64,000 nt of DNA from Lophium mytilinum (GCA_010093605.1 MU004191.1:1667832-1731831), one strand, 5' to 3'. Numbered from the stretch's first letter, positions 11,801 through 23,130 are shown. The notes: generated by a model not told the origin, from the letters alone. Numbers and translations are program-made.

Positions 11801-13635
11801 GTCGAATTCCGGTTCAAGGCTTCTTGGGAAGACAGGAACGGCAACAAGGGTGATACATGGGTCCTGTTTAGCGCCTTCCCTGAAGTTCACGCAGCCGGAA
11901 TGCTCAAGAGTGTCTTCGGGAGCATTACAAACATTAGCCAGCAGAAGTGGGCCGAGGGATTCCAGAAAAGGAAGATGGAGGAGGCGGTTGAGCTCAAGCG
12001 GCAACAGGAGAACTTCATCGACATCACGAGTCATGAGATGCGCAATCCTCTCAGTGCTATTCTGCAGTGCGCTGACGAGATATCGAGCTCGCTGAACGAC
12101 TTCAAGTCCACAGGAGTCGCGGGAATCCCTACCGACATTGTGAACAGCAACATCGACGCGGCTCAGACTATAGCGCTTTGTGCGCAACATCAGAAACGCA
12201 TCGTTGACGACGTTCTGACGCTTTCGAAGCTCGATTCAGCCATGCTCATGGTGACTCCCGTGGATTGTCAGCCGTTGGATGTCGTGCAAAGAGCGTTGAA
12301 GATGTTTGAAGGAGAGGTTCTGACCGCTGACATTTCAATGAAGTTCGTGATCAGCGACTCCTTCAAGAAACTGGAGATAGACTGGGTCAAATTGGATCCT
12401 TCACGAGTCCTTCAAGTTCTCATCAACCTCACCACAAACGCAATCAAGTTCACGACCACAGAATCGAAGCGCACAATCACCGTGCGGGTCTCTGCATCAC
12501 GCGAACGGCCTTCAGAGAGCGATGACTCCACTGTCAGCTTCTTTCCTACACGATCTAAGCGTGCCGATCAGACCAAAGGGGTCGATTGGGGTACTGGGGA
12601 AGAAGTATACCTGCAATTCGCCGTACAGGATACCGGCCGTGGCCTCAACGAAGCAGAAAAGAAGCTGCTCTTCCAGCGCTTCTCTCAAGCCAGCCCCAGG
12701 ACGCACGTCCAGTACGGAGGCTCGGGTCTGGGCCTCTTCATCTCTCGTGAGCTCACCGAGCTCCAAGGCGGCGAGATAGGCGTTGCGTCAGAGTCTGGAA
12801 TTGGTAGTACCTTCGCTTTCTACGTCAAATGCCGGAAGACGTCCCCTCCCAAGGATCCAACGGAGAACATGCACGTCTCAATAGCACGCGCCAACTCTGA
12901 CGCACGTGCGAAAGCACGGCAAGAGCATCCCAAGGTCAAAGACTTCGCTGCTCCAAAAGGCACGCCGGTGGACAACATGCGGCAGAAGCGCTCCCACCTC
13001 ACCGTTCTGATCGTTGAAGACAACCTCGGTTTGTCTCCACCCACTCCCTTTTCAGACTCTCCTCCAGCTAACACACTCTAGTCAACCAACGCGTCCTCCA
13101 GAAACAGCTCAAAAACCAAGGCATCACAGTCCACGTCGCCAACCACGGCGGCGAGTGCCTCGACCACCTCCGCAAATCGCGCTACTGGCACGAGAACGGG
13201 CCCGACGCCGTCGAGCTCGGCGTGCTGCTCATGGACCAGGAGATGCCCGTCATGGACGGCTTGGAGTGCACGCGCACGATTCGCACGTGGGAGGCCGAGG
13301 GCAAGCTGCGGAAGCACGTGCCGATCATTGCGGTCACGGCGAATGCGCGGAGTGAGCAGATTGCGGCGCTGATGAATGCGGGGATGGTGAGTGTTTTTGA
13401 TATTTCTTGTTTCCATCACAGAGGAAGAAAGATTTGGACAGAGAGAGCGTCGGGGCTAACTTGTGTGTGTGTGTTGCAGGACGACGTCGTCTCCAAACCC
13501 TTCCGCATCCCCGAACTCGTGCCTAAGATCGAGGAGCTGGGCGCGAAGTACCCGAGTAGCCCGGAGCCGTCGCCGCCGGCGCCGCCGGTGGCTGAGGTGC
13601 CCAGTCTGTTGCTGCACCCGGCGGCAGCGTTATGA
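8889..13635 (+). CDS. Hybrid sensor histidine kinase / response regulator
   Basis: Four exons, 8889-10709, 10757-13028, 13082-13386 and 13480-13635, give 1,517 residues. Layout: a disordered Ser/Pro-rich region (1 to about 510); a PAS-like sensor segment starting FARSIDWASTPLGP (about 513); a GAF-like region (about 675-870); a PAS domain (about 882-1005, SPAGLFIADSEGHITYCND); a HisKA dimerisation domain with H-box SHEMRNPLSA, phosphorylated His about 1033; a HATPase_c domain with N-box NLTTNAIKFT and G-box GGSGLGLFIS (about 1150-1300); and a receiver domain with VEDN, LLMDQEMPVMDG (acceptor Asp about 1416) and SKPFRI. All catalytic residues are present. It should autophosphorylate and pass phosphate through its own receiver to the Ypd1-type phosphotransfer protein feeding Ssk1/Skn7. 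No transmembrane segment is evident, so a cytosolic sensor is likely; the signal is unknown. Confidence 0.93.
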
Positions 13636-14905
13636 CCTAGGGAGCGTCAGCAGGATACAATTTAGTTCGTTATGATAGGCCTGTCTCGGATTACTTCCTT
13701 CTGCTTTGTGGAGAAATCGGTTCTGCGCGGCCTGCATTGGGCGGGGCGTTTTCTGAGGGATCGCATACCTTGGCTCACCATACCCCTCGGATCTTATTAT
13801 ACGGGCAGGCAAGCTGGCGTTCTTTGAATCTCGGAGTGCGACAAGCATGCTTCGCATTCCAGACGCCCTGTTCTTCTTGAATTTACAGCGCTTTCAGGGG
13901 CGTAAATCTCGGTGTTCCTCTCTCTTTCTTTGGGGGGTTCTGTTCTTGAGCGATTTGTATCCGCATTGGGCCGGTGAGAAGACTGGGTTTTCCAATGGCG
14001 TTTTAGGGGTTGAGTAGAGAGCTACGGCTGGCTCTGTGATGGGGAGGATTGTAGAATAAGTAAGAGGTTGATCAAGATTGAAGGAGTGAAAATGGAGGGG
14101 AGGTAGAGGAAGCTGTAGATGAATGATAAAGGGCGAAGAGCTCGTTCTGAATCATGATTTGTAGGACTGGACACCCACTCAAATTCCATATCTCCACCGT
14201 GACAGCAAGTCTCAAACACCACCAGCGATCAAAACACCCCCGTAACTGAAGTCTGGGACACACTCAAATTCTAAAGTCTGCATTGGACTATCATACAATC
14301 ACACGAATGTACCTGCCGGATACCCTGGTCCTTGGATTTCCATACTCCATTCATTACCATACTCCATCCATTATCACCTCACTCCACCATAAAGAAAACA
14401 CACAATAACCTCACTACTCGAAAAAAAGGGAACAAACCAAAGAAAACATAATCATGCTGTCCTTAAGTCATGCTGTCGTGTCGCTTTTCCGCCGTAATCC
14501 AGACATCGTTTTTAGGAGGAAAGAGGGGGGAAATGAACCGGAAATGCGGTCCGGGGTTATCCACCATGTCGAACCTCGCCGTTGAAAGGTATGCTGATGA
14601 AAGGTATGTCGGTGAAAGGTATGCTGGTGAAAGGTATGTCGAAAGCGTCGTCGTATGCTCCGCCGTATGCAACGTCGATCCGGTGAACCGGTGAACCGTT
14701 CTCCAACCGCCATACTTTCCAACCATACCTCCAACCAAAACCTTTTCGAACCTATCATCTTCACCACTCCTGTGCAATTCTCCGCTGCCACCCGTGATTC
14801 ATACTCCATACTCCGTCTTCCCCAGGTTGCCGGTAAGCCATGACACCGTCTCTCGCCCACCAACCGCCATCGCTAAACTTCGCTGAAAGAGATGTCCGCA
14901 CGTAC
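13636..14905. other. Intergenic region between converging genes
   Basis: About 1.3 kb between the 3' ends of the kinase gene and the large disordered-protein gene, so mostly 3' UTR and spacer. It contains the short tandem repeat listed separately and an imprecise run of CATACTCCATTC-like units at about 14339-14395. No gene seen. Confidence 0.5.
14583..14642. repeat. 15-bp tandem repeat, 4 copies
   Basis: Four consecutive copies of a 15-bp unit close to TGAAAGGTATGCTGG, alternating between GCTG and GTCG endings. It lies outside genes, in the 3' spacer of the large minus-strand gene. Confidence 0.85.
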
Positions 14906-17900
14906 CTAGTGATCAGGCGCACACTTATTGCAACTCGTAGTCAGCGACTCCACCGCCTGCACCACGTCAAATACGCCGCACACAAGCTTAGGCGGATTAC
15001 CCGCTGCCGGAGTCCTAGAGTTCACGCTCGCGCTCTTGTACTGCGGGGGTACGGGGTTCGGGAACGGCGCAGTACTAGACAGCGGCATACCAGCCGAAGC
15101 GACGCGCTGGCCGGCAATGCGGCCGTAGTAGACGTAGCCCTGGTCGCTCTGGCGCTTGCGAGGGCGCGGACTACGCTGTCTGGGGCCATATGTAGAGTAG
15201 TCGCCGGTGGCGTCATGGCCTCTGGCGGCGCTGGGAGAACCTGTATAGCCTGTTTCGGGGTCAGCCACGTTTTGTCTCCATCTAGTCACATATTCTTCGA
15301 GAGTTTCGATGGTGTGGGCTGATATTGTACCGGGTGAGGAGTCATTTCTCTCCCTTCGGTAAGCTCCACCGTGAGGGTAGTCCTTTGCTTGGACCTCGTC
15401 GAACTGCCTCGCAAATGGGACGGAGGCAGAATCACCTTGTCCGAAAGATGGCCCTTGGTCTTGGATGCGCCCGCCAAGGTGGTCGAACGTTGCTTGTGCG
15501 TAGGCAGCAAGGGACGCAAAGCCCTGAGGGGGCACCGGGTACTGGCTACTTGTCGCTTGCGGGTAGGTAGAATACGAGCTCATGCCTTGGTGCGGTCCCT
15601 GGTCTTGGACCGGATAATCGATCGTCGCCTGTCCATACGAGGGATGGGAAGAATGTCCGATCTTGAATGTTCCTTCGGTGTTCTGAGACCTGTCGATCTT
15701 GTTCTTCAGCTTGTACTTGCACTGCTTCTTTTTCGGACTCCGATTCCGCGAGGGCGAGTAAGCTGGTGCTTTCGGCGCAGTCTCCGTTGGTGGATAGGCG
15801 GGGTAAGATGCTGGCCCCTTTAAAGCCTTCTTTGATCGATATGAAGACTGAGGATTTGGCCCTTGTGGTGCAATTGGCATTGGCTGATACGCAGAGTAAG
15901 CCAGGTCTTGCTCCGTTGGGTCGAGGTAAAACGAGCTTTGATGCTGGCTGTAGTCCTGCGGCTCATCGAAGGGAGGGCCTGGATTGGCGAAGCCGGCATT
16001 ACTGAACTTGGGTACGAACACGGGGGCCGTTGCCCTCAAAGAGCCTAAAGCCGATTTTGGTTCGACCTGGGCCAATTCCTGCGCGGCATCCGCTGATCCC
16101 TGCTGAACAGCTCCAACTGACGGCGGCCGGGGGACGGAAGCATCTGAGGATAGTTCCTTGGACCAAGACTGAAGCTTTGAAACTCTACGAATAGTTGGGA
16201 TTGGCGATGGAGAAGCGGGTACCTTTGAAGATGCTTCTGTGGATGAAGCTGCCCGTTTCAAAGCTTTACGGCCGCGTACTTCGCCTGGGACGTTCTTGCC
16301 CGCCTCGATGGGACTGTCCCTCCCGTCACGCTCAGGGACCGTTGACATTTTTCCCGATTTCTTGTGTGAGGAACTCTGCTCTCCGACCGTTTCTTCTCCC
16401 AACACAGGGAAAGCAAGGGTAGCTTTGGGTCTGCTAACGAGCTCAGCGGGCGGATCGCATCCTATGAAAAGCATAGACCCAGAAGAATTGGTACGTGCGG
16501 TTCCAGCACTGAGCATTGTAACTGCATCTACGCCTTCGTCTTCGTCATGGACGGTGTCCATATTTTCGGTTCGTCGAGTGATAGGAGAAGCGCTGAGTGT
16601 GTCGGTAGGACGTTCTAATACCGCGATATTCCCGATCTTCATATTGACCTTGGTCTGCCCTCCCAAGTCTGGAGAGTGCACTTCTGATTCTGGGAGAGGA
16701 ATTCGGATTTCAGGGGCTGTACTAGCCTCAGTGCCGAAGCTTGCTTTCCGATCAGTTGTCCTTTGGTTGATGAACTCCATGATATCAGACCGGGCGCTGA
16801 ACGAATCTGCAGTCGAGCGGCGAGGTCTAGTTGCCGGCAGGGGAATTTGAGACACTGGTGAAGACGGTATGATTTGGGGTGCCTTCGAGGTCGGCTGGAT
16901 TTGTTTCGGAGTCTTGGTTTCGTTGGTTGAGGATCCAGAAGTGACTACAGAAAGTTTCGGCCGTGCGGCCTTCCGCAGCTTGATAGTACTAACTTGGGAT
17001 GCGGACGCCTGACTCTTCACTATGCTCTGCTCAAACAATTCCACGTTAGCAAAGGTCAGCTTAGGAAAAGGCTCCGCTTGGGTCATCTCCTCCGCTGCAG
17101 TCGAGTAGCTGTGGTCAGAGCTGCTTGTAGAAGCATGACTCACTGGCGAACCCCGCGCAGTACCATACACCGACTCCAGCGGAGAATGTGGCTGGGGACT
17201 AGCCTCCTTCGCGGTGGAGGAAACCGTAGACCTCGTGGGAGAGAGAGTGATCTTAATCGTGTTCGTTCGTCGTGGGGACTCGCGACTCGGAGATCCCGAA
17301 GAAGAATCTTTGAGGGCACTCTTCGAAGACATAGATTGTAGCTTCTTGTTGGACAGAGGTTCAGGACGGCTGAGTGGATGCTCAACAGATCGGGCATCTC
17401 CCTCTACTAGATCCACAGCCTCCATTGCAAAGGGGGTCGATGCCTCAGCGGTATTTTCCTTGCGTGACACCGTTTCTCGTCTTCCTTTGATCATCTTCTG
17501 GCGGTCTTTTGCTGTCTTGCTCGGCTCGATTGGCGACGAATGCTTTGACCCACGCGCTGCGGCTCGCCGAGCGGTCTCCAGGTGTGGTCCTCTGGACTCG
17601 GTCGGGCGACGGGATACCGATTTGCGAGGGCTCGATGGGCAAGCCGTTTGGGTCAAAGGGGACATGGAGGTGGGATTGGGAGTGTCTTCTAATGCTAGAG
17701 CGTTAGCTTTTGGATTAGTGATGGATGGTACTGGTGACTTACCCGGCGACATGGGAAAGCTGGGGACTTGGGACAGCATGCTTGTAGGCTCACCAGTCGG
17801 GCTGCCCAACCAAAGTAGTTCATCCAGGGATGCTTCCATGTCGTATTTACGAGAACTGCTTGATTGGAGTTCTTGCGAGTCCGTGTGTTGGGTACCGGGG

Positions 17901-18619
17901 TGCGCTTCTTGAATGACGCGAGCATCAGAACCGTGACCTTCGTGGGCAGGAGACTCTTCTCTCGCGCCTAGATCATCTTCAGAAACCATGTCTCCGATCT
18001 CTCCGGAAGATTGTCCGGTCCCTGACTCGAAACGAGCGACGATTTCTTTCACCTTGCCATCGTTCTGTAAAATGTCCGTCGTAAACCCGGAAAGAGTGGA
18101 ATCCCCAAAGTCAATGGATACTGTCAAGCCAGAGAATCTATCTACGATAGAATCATAGTGTTGTTGAGTATCCAGACGAGACTCGACCGGTGTGGTCGAC
18201 CTATCCAATGACGTTGATTGAAGCGCCTCAGTTGGTAAGGCTTCTGACTCGCACGCGGTAGCCATGGACGGTGTTGTTTTGATGGAAGATGTGACGTCAG
18301 AGTACCTACGAGCAGCTGTGATAACTCGGTCCGTTAATGGAGATACTGAGCTACGGTTCGTTGGCGTGACGGTAACGGAAGAGACGTGAGAGCGGTCGGT
18401 GTCAGTTCGAGCCATTGAAGGAGCCTCACGCGAGAAGGTCTTTCCTGGTGGCATAGAGGAAGAACGGCCTGAGGTCAGTTGCGCCCGCTCCTGCCGGGAC
18501 TCGCGCTGCGAGCCTAGGACGCGTTGTTGCTGAAAGCCCGGGGCTTTCTCGCAATAGTCCAGGAGAACGAACTCTTGGTGGCCGCAATTGCCGTGGAAGA
18601 CATAGTTAAAGTAGCACAT
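14906..18619 (-). CDS. Large intrinsically disordered protein with cysteine-bearing ends
   Basis: Predicted protein of 1,221 residues. Start at 18619 because the fungal-type opening MCYFNYVFHGNCGH begins there; the frame is open further upstream to 18940 without an obvious better start. I infer one intron, 17742-17695 (48 nt, GTAAGT...CTAG with an internal GCTAAC branch-like site); being a multiple of three and stop-free, it can also be read through. The body is low-complexity and rich in Ser, Thr, Pro and charged residues, with no catalytic domain. The C-terminal segment changes to tyrosine- and glutamine-rich sequence and ends CGVFDVVQAVESL...CNKCAPDH. Cysteines therefore cluster at both ends while the middle has almost none. 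A signalling or scaffold role is possible but unproven. It converges with the histidine kinase gene. Confidence 0.75.
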   Translation of the reverse strand: MCYFNYVFHGNCGHQEFVLLDYCEKAPGFQQQRVLGSQRESRQERAQLTSGRSSSMPPGKTFSREAPSMARTDTDRSHVSSVTVTPTNRSSVSPLTDRVITAARRYSDVTSSIKTTPSMATACESEALPTEALQSTSLDRSTTPVESRLDTQQHYDSIVDRFSGLTVSIDFGDSTLSGFTTDILQNDGKVKEIVARFESGTGQSSGEIGDMVSEDDLGAREESPAHEGHGSDARVIQEAHPGTQHTDSQELQSSSSRKYDMEASLDELLWLGSPTGEPTSMLSQVPSFPMSPGKSPVPSITNPKANALALEDTPNPTSMSPLTQTACPSSPRKSVSRRPTESRGPHLETARRAAARGSKHSSPIEPSKTAKDRQKMIKGRRETVSRKENTAEASTPFAMEAVDLVEGDARSVEHPLSRPEPLSNKKLQSMSSKSALKDSSSGSPSRESPRRTNTIKITLSPTRSTVSSTAKEASPQPHSPLESVYGTARGSPVSHASTSSSDHSYSTAAEEMTQAEPFPKLTFANVELFEQSIVKSQASASQVSTIKLRKAARPKLSVVTSGSSTNETKTPKQIQPTSKAPQIIPSSPVSQIPLPATRPRRSTADSFSARSDIMEFINQRTTDRKASFGTEASTAPEIRIPLPESEVHSPDLGGQTKVNMKIGNIAVLERPTDTLSASPITRRTENMDTVHDEDEGVDAVTMLSAGTARTNSSGSMLFIGCDPPAELVSRPKATLAFPVLGEETVGEQSSSHKKSGKMSTVPERDGRDSPIEAGKNVPGEVRGRKALKRAASSTEASSKVPASPSPIPTIRRVSKLQSWSKELSSDASVPRPPSVGAVQQGSADAAQELAQVEPKSALGSLRATAPVFVPKFSNAGFANPGPPFDEPQDYSQHQSSFYLDPTEQDLAYSAYQPMPIAPQGPNPQSSYRSKKALKGPASYPAYPPTETAPKAPAYSPSRNRSPKKKQCKYKLKNKIDRSQNTEGTFKIGHSSHPSYGQATIDYPVQDQGPHQGMSSYSTYPQATSSQYPVPPQGFASLAAYAQATFDHLGGRIQDQGPSFGQGDSASVPFARQFDEVQAKDYPHGGAYRRERNDSSPGTISAHTIETLEEYVTRWRQNVADPETGYTGSPSAARGHDATGDYSTYGPRQRSPRPRKRQSDQGYVYYGRIAGQRVASAGMPLSSTAPFPNPVPPQYKSASVNSRTPAAGNPPKLVCGVFDVVQAVESLTTSCNKCAPDH

Positions 18620-19234
18620 GTTGACGTAAATGCCCCTAGGCGTTGCTGACGCGCACGTCGAGGTGTGGTGGGGTGGTGGTTGTGTTATTGGCGCAGGCAG
18701 AGGAAGGCGCGACGGGGGAAACTTATAACACGGCTTGGAAAATCTTGACGCCGAAACTTTCAGCTTTTCACGATGATGATCACCACCACCTACCAATATA
18801 GACGTCTGCGTCTCTCGGTGAACGCTATGTCTAGTATGGAAGAAACTGACGCCTACAGGATAAACCACCCTTACTGACCTTTCTTCTGGTGCAATGTGCA
18901 TCACAATAGTAGGCCATGCGTCTGGGCACACGGATAGCACTGTTCGACTACCGCTTTTGCAAGCTAGATACCACTGTCAAGGCCGGCCCCATCGTGAAGA
19001 TACCTCTTGGTCAAAAGGAAGCTCAGATCACGCGGTCTAAAACCTGACATGACGCCTACCTTGTGGTCTCTCCATCGGGGTGCCCCTGACAGTGGCAACC
19101 GAGTGTGCACAGATTTATAGCCTGTCACTGTAGGAGCCTCACATCTGCTACGCTTCATCCGACCTACCAGTCTTATTAATCGTACATTCTTGACTACCTA
19201 CTAGTTGAATCCATCCGCAACAGTGGCCATTCAA
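18620..19234. other. Spacer upstream of the disordered-protein gene
   Basis: About 600 bases holding the leader and promoter of the large minus-strand gene and the 3' end of the XLF gene. I see no further gene. Confidence 0.45.
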
Positions 19235-20924
19235 CTACAATCTCCTCTTTTTCTTTGGGGCCGGTTTGGACTCTTGTAATCGCTTCAACTCTAGCCTCCT
19301 CCTGTCGGCGACCTCCTCGGCTGTCTCTGGCTCTGGCGTCGGAGCCTTCGGCTTTGGAGGTGCCGCTTCCGCTTTGCTTTCAGATCTGGTAGGGGTATGC
19401 TGCAGAGGGCCATCTGAATCGGGGACCTTCGCTCTCGATGCCATACTCTGAGTGCCAATACTCTCACGATCAACAGCTACATGTGGGTCTGGTGTGCGCG
19501 AGAGTGTTGCGCCTCTCGATTGCACTGCGTCATCCTTCTTTCCGCCAATCTTGAATCGACTCCGCACCGGTTTAGGCGGAATCGAAGAGGCTCTAGTTGG
19601 TGCCGTTATGTCGGGCGAGGGCTGTTCGTGCGAGCTCGGTATAGCATCCATCTGCTCATGTTGTGACGTGATTTCTGGCGTAGGCTCTTTCTTTGGTTTG
19701 CCGATCGTAAATCTGCTCCGAGGTTTTGGTGGTGCCGGTTTCTCTACTGGCACATGATTCCTGACGTCTGGCGTCGCTGTGTGCTCAGTTGGGTTTTGGG
19801 ATAACGGCTCCTGCTTGATTGCCTTCCGCGGAGCGTCTAAGTCCTCATCTTCCGTCGACTCATCGTCGTCAGAGTGGTCGTTTTGCTCAAACTTCCCGCG
19901 AGTTTTCTTGTCTTGTTGGGGGAGTTTTGACTTCCCGTTCCCGTGTGGCTCAGCTTTCTTTAGGTGGGGTGGTGTGGCTTGCCTCTAGGAAAGCAAAGCC
20001 AGACAATCAGCAGGATGAAGCATCAGGGCTGGCGGAATTGCTACTTACCTGGAATTCGTCGTCATCATCCTCAGTTTCCATAGCCTCATCCTCAATTGCT
20101 ACAGCTTTAGTAGGCAAAGTAACCTCCTTGGGTTGGGAGAACTCGTTGAGATGGGTCCACCAGAGCTCATCTTGATCTCCGATCTCTACATCGCCCGAAA
20201 GACCCACATGCATATCAGTAGCCATATTTTCCATCACTTCATCTATCGTAGATGGTGCGGCTGTTGACGAAGTTGAGGTTGAACGCCACTCATCTTCGCG
20301 AAAGGTGCGAAGTCCGGGTACGTGCTTCGCTGCCTGTTCCCGCTTGATAGTCTTCTTGGAGCCTCGCAACCCAGTGATACTGGGGAAAACGGTTGTCAGG
20401 TCAATATTTATTGAATCTAGCTGATCGAGGAGTTTAGAGATGACTTTGTCCTTCTCTTGAAGATGATGGACTAAGTCGTTTATCTGAGTTCTCTGCTTGA
20501 ACGATGAGGCAAGAAGTGGCAGGGTTAACTGCTTGCTTATGTCTTCTAAGGGCAGTAGTTCGAGGTGGAAGTTCCAATTGAAAGGGTCCAGCGGCTCAGG
20601 CAAGGCCAGCTTTGCCTGTAGGATGAGCTCGCCTGTGCTCTCTAAGATGATCTTGTGGCTATTTCCGTCAGACTGCTTGAGGGCGGAGGCCACCGTCTCC
20701 AAAAGATCACCAAAGTTTGACTTGTCTATGTTCCCAAAGTGATTATCTTCGGAGGTACCACGCTCTTTGATAGCATATTCGTCCAGCTGCTCCGACCAAA
20801 CACGGCTTAGATCCGTGACATATATGGCATACTCTCGTGATTTGAATGAAGTTTTAAGAAACAACGGAGGAGCCGCTGGTCCGGTATTCGAGATGCGCAG
20901 CCGCACCCAGGCTGGTGCCTCCAT
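19235..20924 (-). CDS. nej1: XLF/Nej1-type non-homologous end-joining factor
   Basis: Two exons, 20924-20049 and 19984-19235, give 541 residues. ATG 20924 is chosen because the XLF head domain starts there (MEAPAWVRLRI); the open frame runs 47 codons further upstream but only to a GTG. The head domain is followed by YVTDLSRVWSEQLDEYAI, a stretch diagnostic of the XLF/Cernunnos/Nej1 family, then a coiled-coil stalk (about 170-225, KDKVISKLLDQLDSINID). In the family, XLF forms filaments with XRCC4/Lif1 and supports DNA ligase IV in double-strand break repair in the nucleus. The tail of about 300 residues is disordered and acidic, with two copies of an SRFxIG motif (residues 382-387 and 434-439). 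It ends in a basic PKKKRRL, positioned like the Ku-binding/nuclear-localisation tail of XLF proteins. It is divergent from the cactin gene. Confidence 0.88.
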
Positions 20925-21315
20925 CTCGCTGATAATTGAAGTATACGCGTCGTGAGTGCTCCTTTGACGAAAAGACGCGTCAGATACAAAGACATATGTA
21001 GAGCGCAATACTATGTGATTCACCTCGACATCCTTAAAGAGGATCTTCACGGGAATGAGAGCCACCGAGGTCTGCGTGAAGAACTGGCATTATTGGCGTC
21101 GAGTGTGGTTGTGAACAGCGGGATAGGCATCAAGGTGGACCCTTGAAGGAAAGAGTCGGGCCGTCTTGGCGGCATTTCCGACGTCACGTCTCGGTGAACT
21201 TTCGCGCCTCACCAGCATAACCTTCACACCTCACTATTTTACATTGCCTTAGTACGTCAAAGCGGTCTCGAAGTCGTATACTACATCCTGGACCGCCTCG
21301 GAACGTCTCTAGAAT
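20925..21315. promoter_or_regulatory. Shared divergent promoter region, XLF and cactin
   Basis: Only 391 bases separate the two start codons, so both genes must take their promoters and leaders from this stretch. I see no clear TATA box or repeated operator; the call rests on the divergent layout. Confidence 0.5.
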
Positions 21316-23130
21316 ATGGACAGCCGGAATCCACCACCATGGCGCAAGGGTCCTCAGGGCCCTCCTCCTTCGAAGAAACCAGCCCCTCCATCCACAATCC
21401 CAAGAAAGCGCTCGGCGGACACTCAGGAAGCGGCCTGGGTGGCGGACGAGGATCGATTCGTTTTGCAGCAAGCAAAGAAGAAAGCTGCCATCCGAGTAAA
21501 AGGCGGGAGAGCCAAACCAATCGACTGGCTAGCTGTAACCCTCCGAATCATCGATCCTACCAAGAATCCATTGGACGACGAGGTTGACGATTCGGAGCTG
21601 GATGTTGTGGACCCCGAGGGTGTTCTGGAAGGATTAAACGACTCTCAGCTAGAGGAGTTGGAGAAAGATATCGGCGTTTACCTGACTCTCGAGACAAATC
21701 GAAGCAATCAAGAGTACTGGAGCGTAAGTCCTGCAAACTCCAATTTCTTGGATATGTCTAATTCGGTCTAGACTATGAGGATTATCTGCAAAGACCGCCG
21801 TCAGCGATCAAAGGCTGCGGCACCCGAAGCACGCGGGGTCGGCTCCGTTTCCGCCGACGTAGATCGGCTACTGGGCCCCAAAACATATGAAGAGTTGGAG
21901 GCCTTGGAGAAACAGATTCGAAAGAAGTTGAACTCAAACGAGCCCATTGATGTGGATTATTGGGAGCATCTCCTTCGGAGCTTGATGGTATGGAAGGCCA
22001 AGGCGAAATTGCGACGAGTGTCACAGGCTATCCTGAGCAGTCGGCTGGACAAGCTGCGGAAGCAACAACAAGACGAAGCAGACTCCGTGCGAGAAAAGCT
22101 TAAGATCGTCCTCGGTACGTCGACGCTATCGAGCGACACTACGCCAATTCAATACGACGCGGAACTCGATCCCGAACCGTCACTGAAAGTTCGACCAGAG
22201 GACAAAGCTCTTGACTCTGTCGAAGAGAAGTTATTCCTTGAACAAGTAGTGCGTAAAACTAGTTTCACCCTCCGGTCTATCTGCTTCTAACTAACAGCGT
22301 AGGTCGACGAGAGGCGCAAAGTTCTCAAACTTGGCTACGTGCCCGTTCGCCAGAAAATGTCCGAAAAGGCTTCAAGTCAATTGCCTTCAAGACCACACGA
22401 GTCGGCAGCTCTTGGACCGGCCAGGTTTGCGCCAGCCCGCGGTGACGACTTCTCTCAAGCAACGACGGCGCTCTACGAGCGTGAGGTTGCACGAGGAGTA
22501 GATGAAAATGAAGAAATATTTGCTGGGGAAGAGGAGGTCTCCACTGCTAGTAAACCTCAGTGGGCAAATAAGTATCGACCCAGGAAACCGCGCTACTTTA
22601 ACAGAGTCCAGATGGGCTATGAGTGGAATAAGTACAACCAAACTCACTACGATCACGACAATCCTCCGCCTAAAGTGGTACAGGGGTACAAGTTCAACGT
22701 CTTTTACCCAGACTTGATCGACAAGAGCAAAGCGCCCACCTATAGGATTGAGCGAGAAAATGGCAGGAAGAAAGGCCAGTCTTTCGCCCCAGCTGGCGAG
22801 GAAGACACCTGTCTGATCCGTTTCGTTGCTGGTCCCCCCTACGAAGACGTAGCCTTCCGAATAGTCGACAAAGAGTGGGATTTCAGCGCCAAGAGAGAGC
22901 GGGGCTTCAAAAGCAGCTTTGACAAGGTACGTCGTTGTGGAGTGCGGAGGATGTGCTGTCGTAGCTGTGTGCTACGCCGGCAACGCAGGCATTTGGAAAC
23001 ACATCCATGCTGACACTACATAGGGTATCCTGCAGCTGCATTTCCAGTTCAAAAAAGTGAGCAATTCTTCTCATATTGGTTGTTTGACAAGCTTCCGGGC
23101 TAACGCCTGCAGATCTATTATCGAAAATAA
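21316..23130 (+). CDS. cactin: Cactin, spliceosome-associated factor
   Basis: Five exons, 21316-21723, 21772-22245, 22303-22926, 23024-23056 and 23113-23130, give 518 residues. The last two coding exons are tiny (33 and 18 nt), and the conserved final residues FKKIYYRK are only recovered by splicing them. The C-terminal domain (about 378-518) carries family hallmarks: KYRPRKPRYFNRV, GYEWNKYNQTHYD, NPPPKVVQGYKFNVFYPDL, IRFVAGPPYEDVAF and the closing FQFKKIYYRK. The middle region (EELEALEKQI...YWEHLL) matches the conserved mid domain. Cactin proteins act in the nucleus with the spliceosome and are needed for efficient splicing of a subset of introns. The N-terminus is short and lacks the long Arg/Ser-rich region of animal cactins, as is usual in fungi. 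Confidence 0.95.

Noticed and set aside
15371-17912. Several plus-strand frames of 100-230 codons
   Set aside because: Antisense to the disordered-protein gene; no recognisable motif or plausible splice structure.
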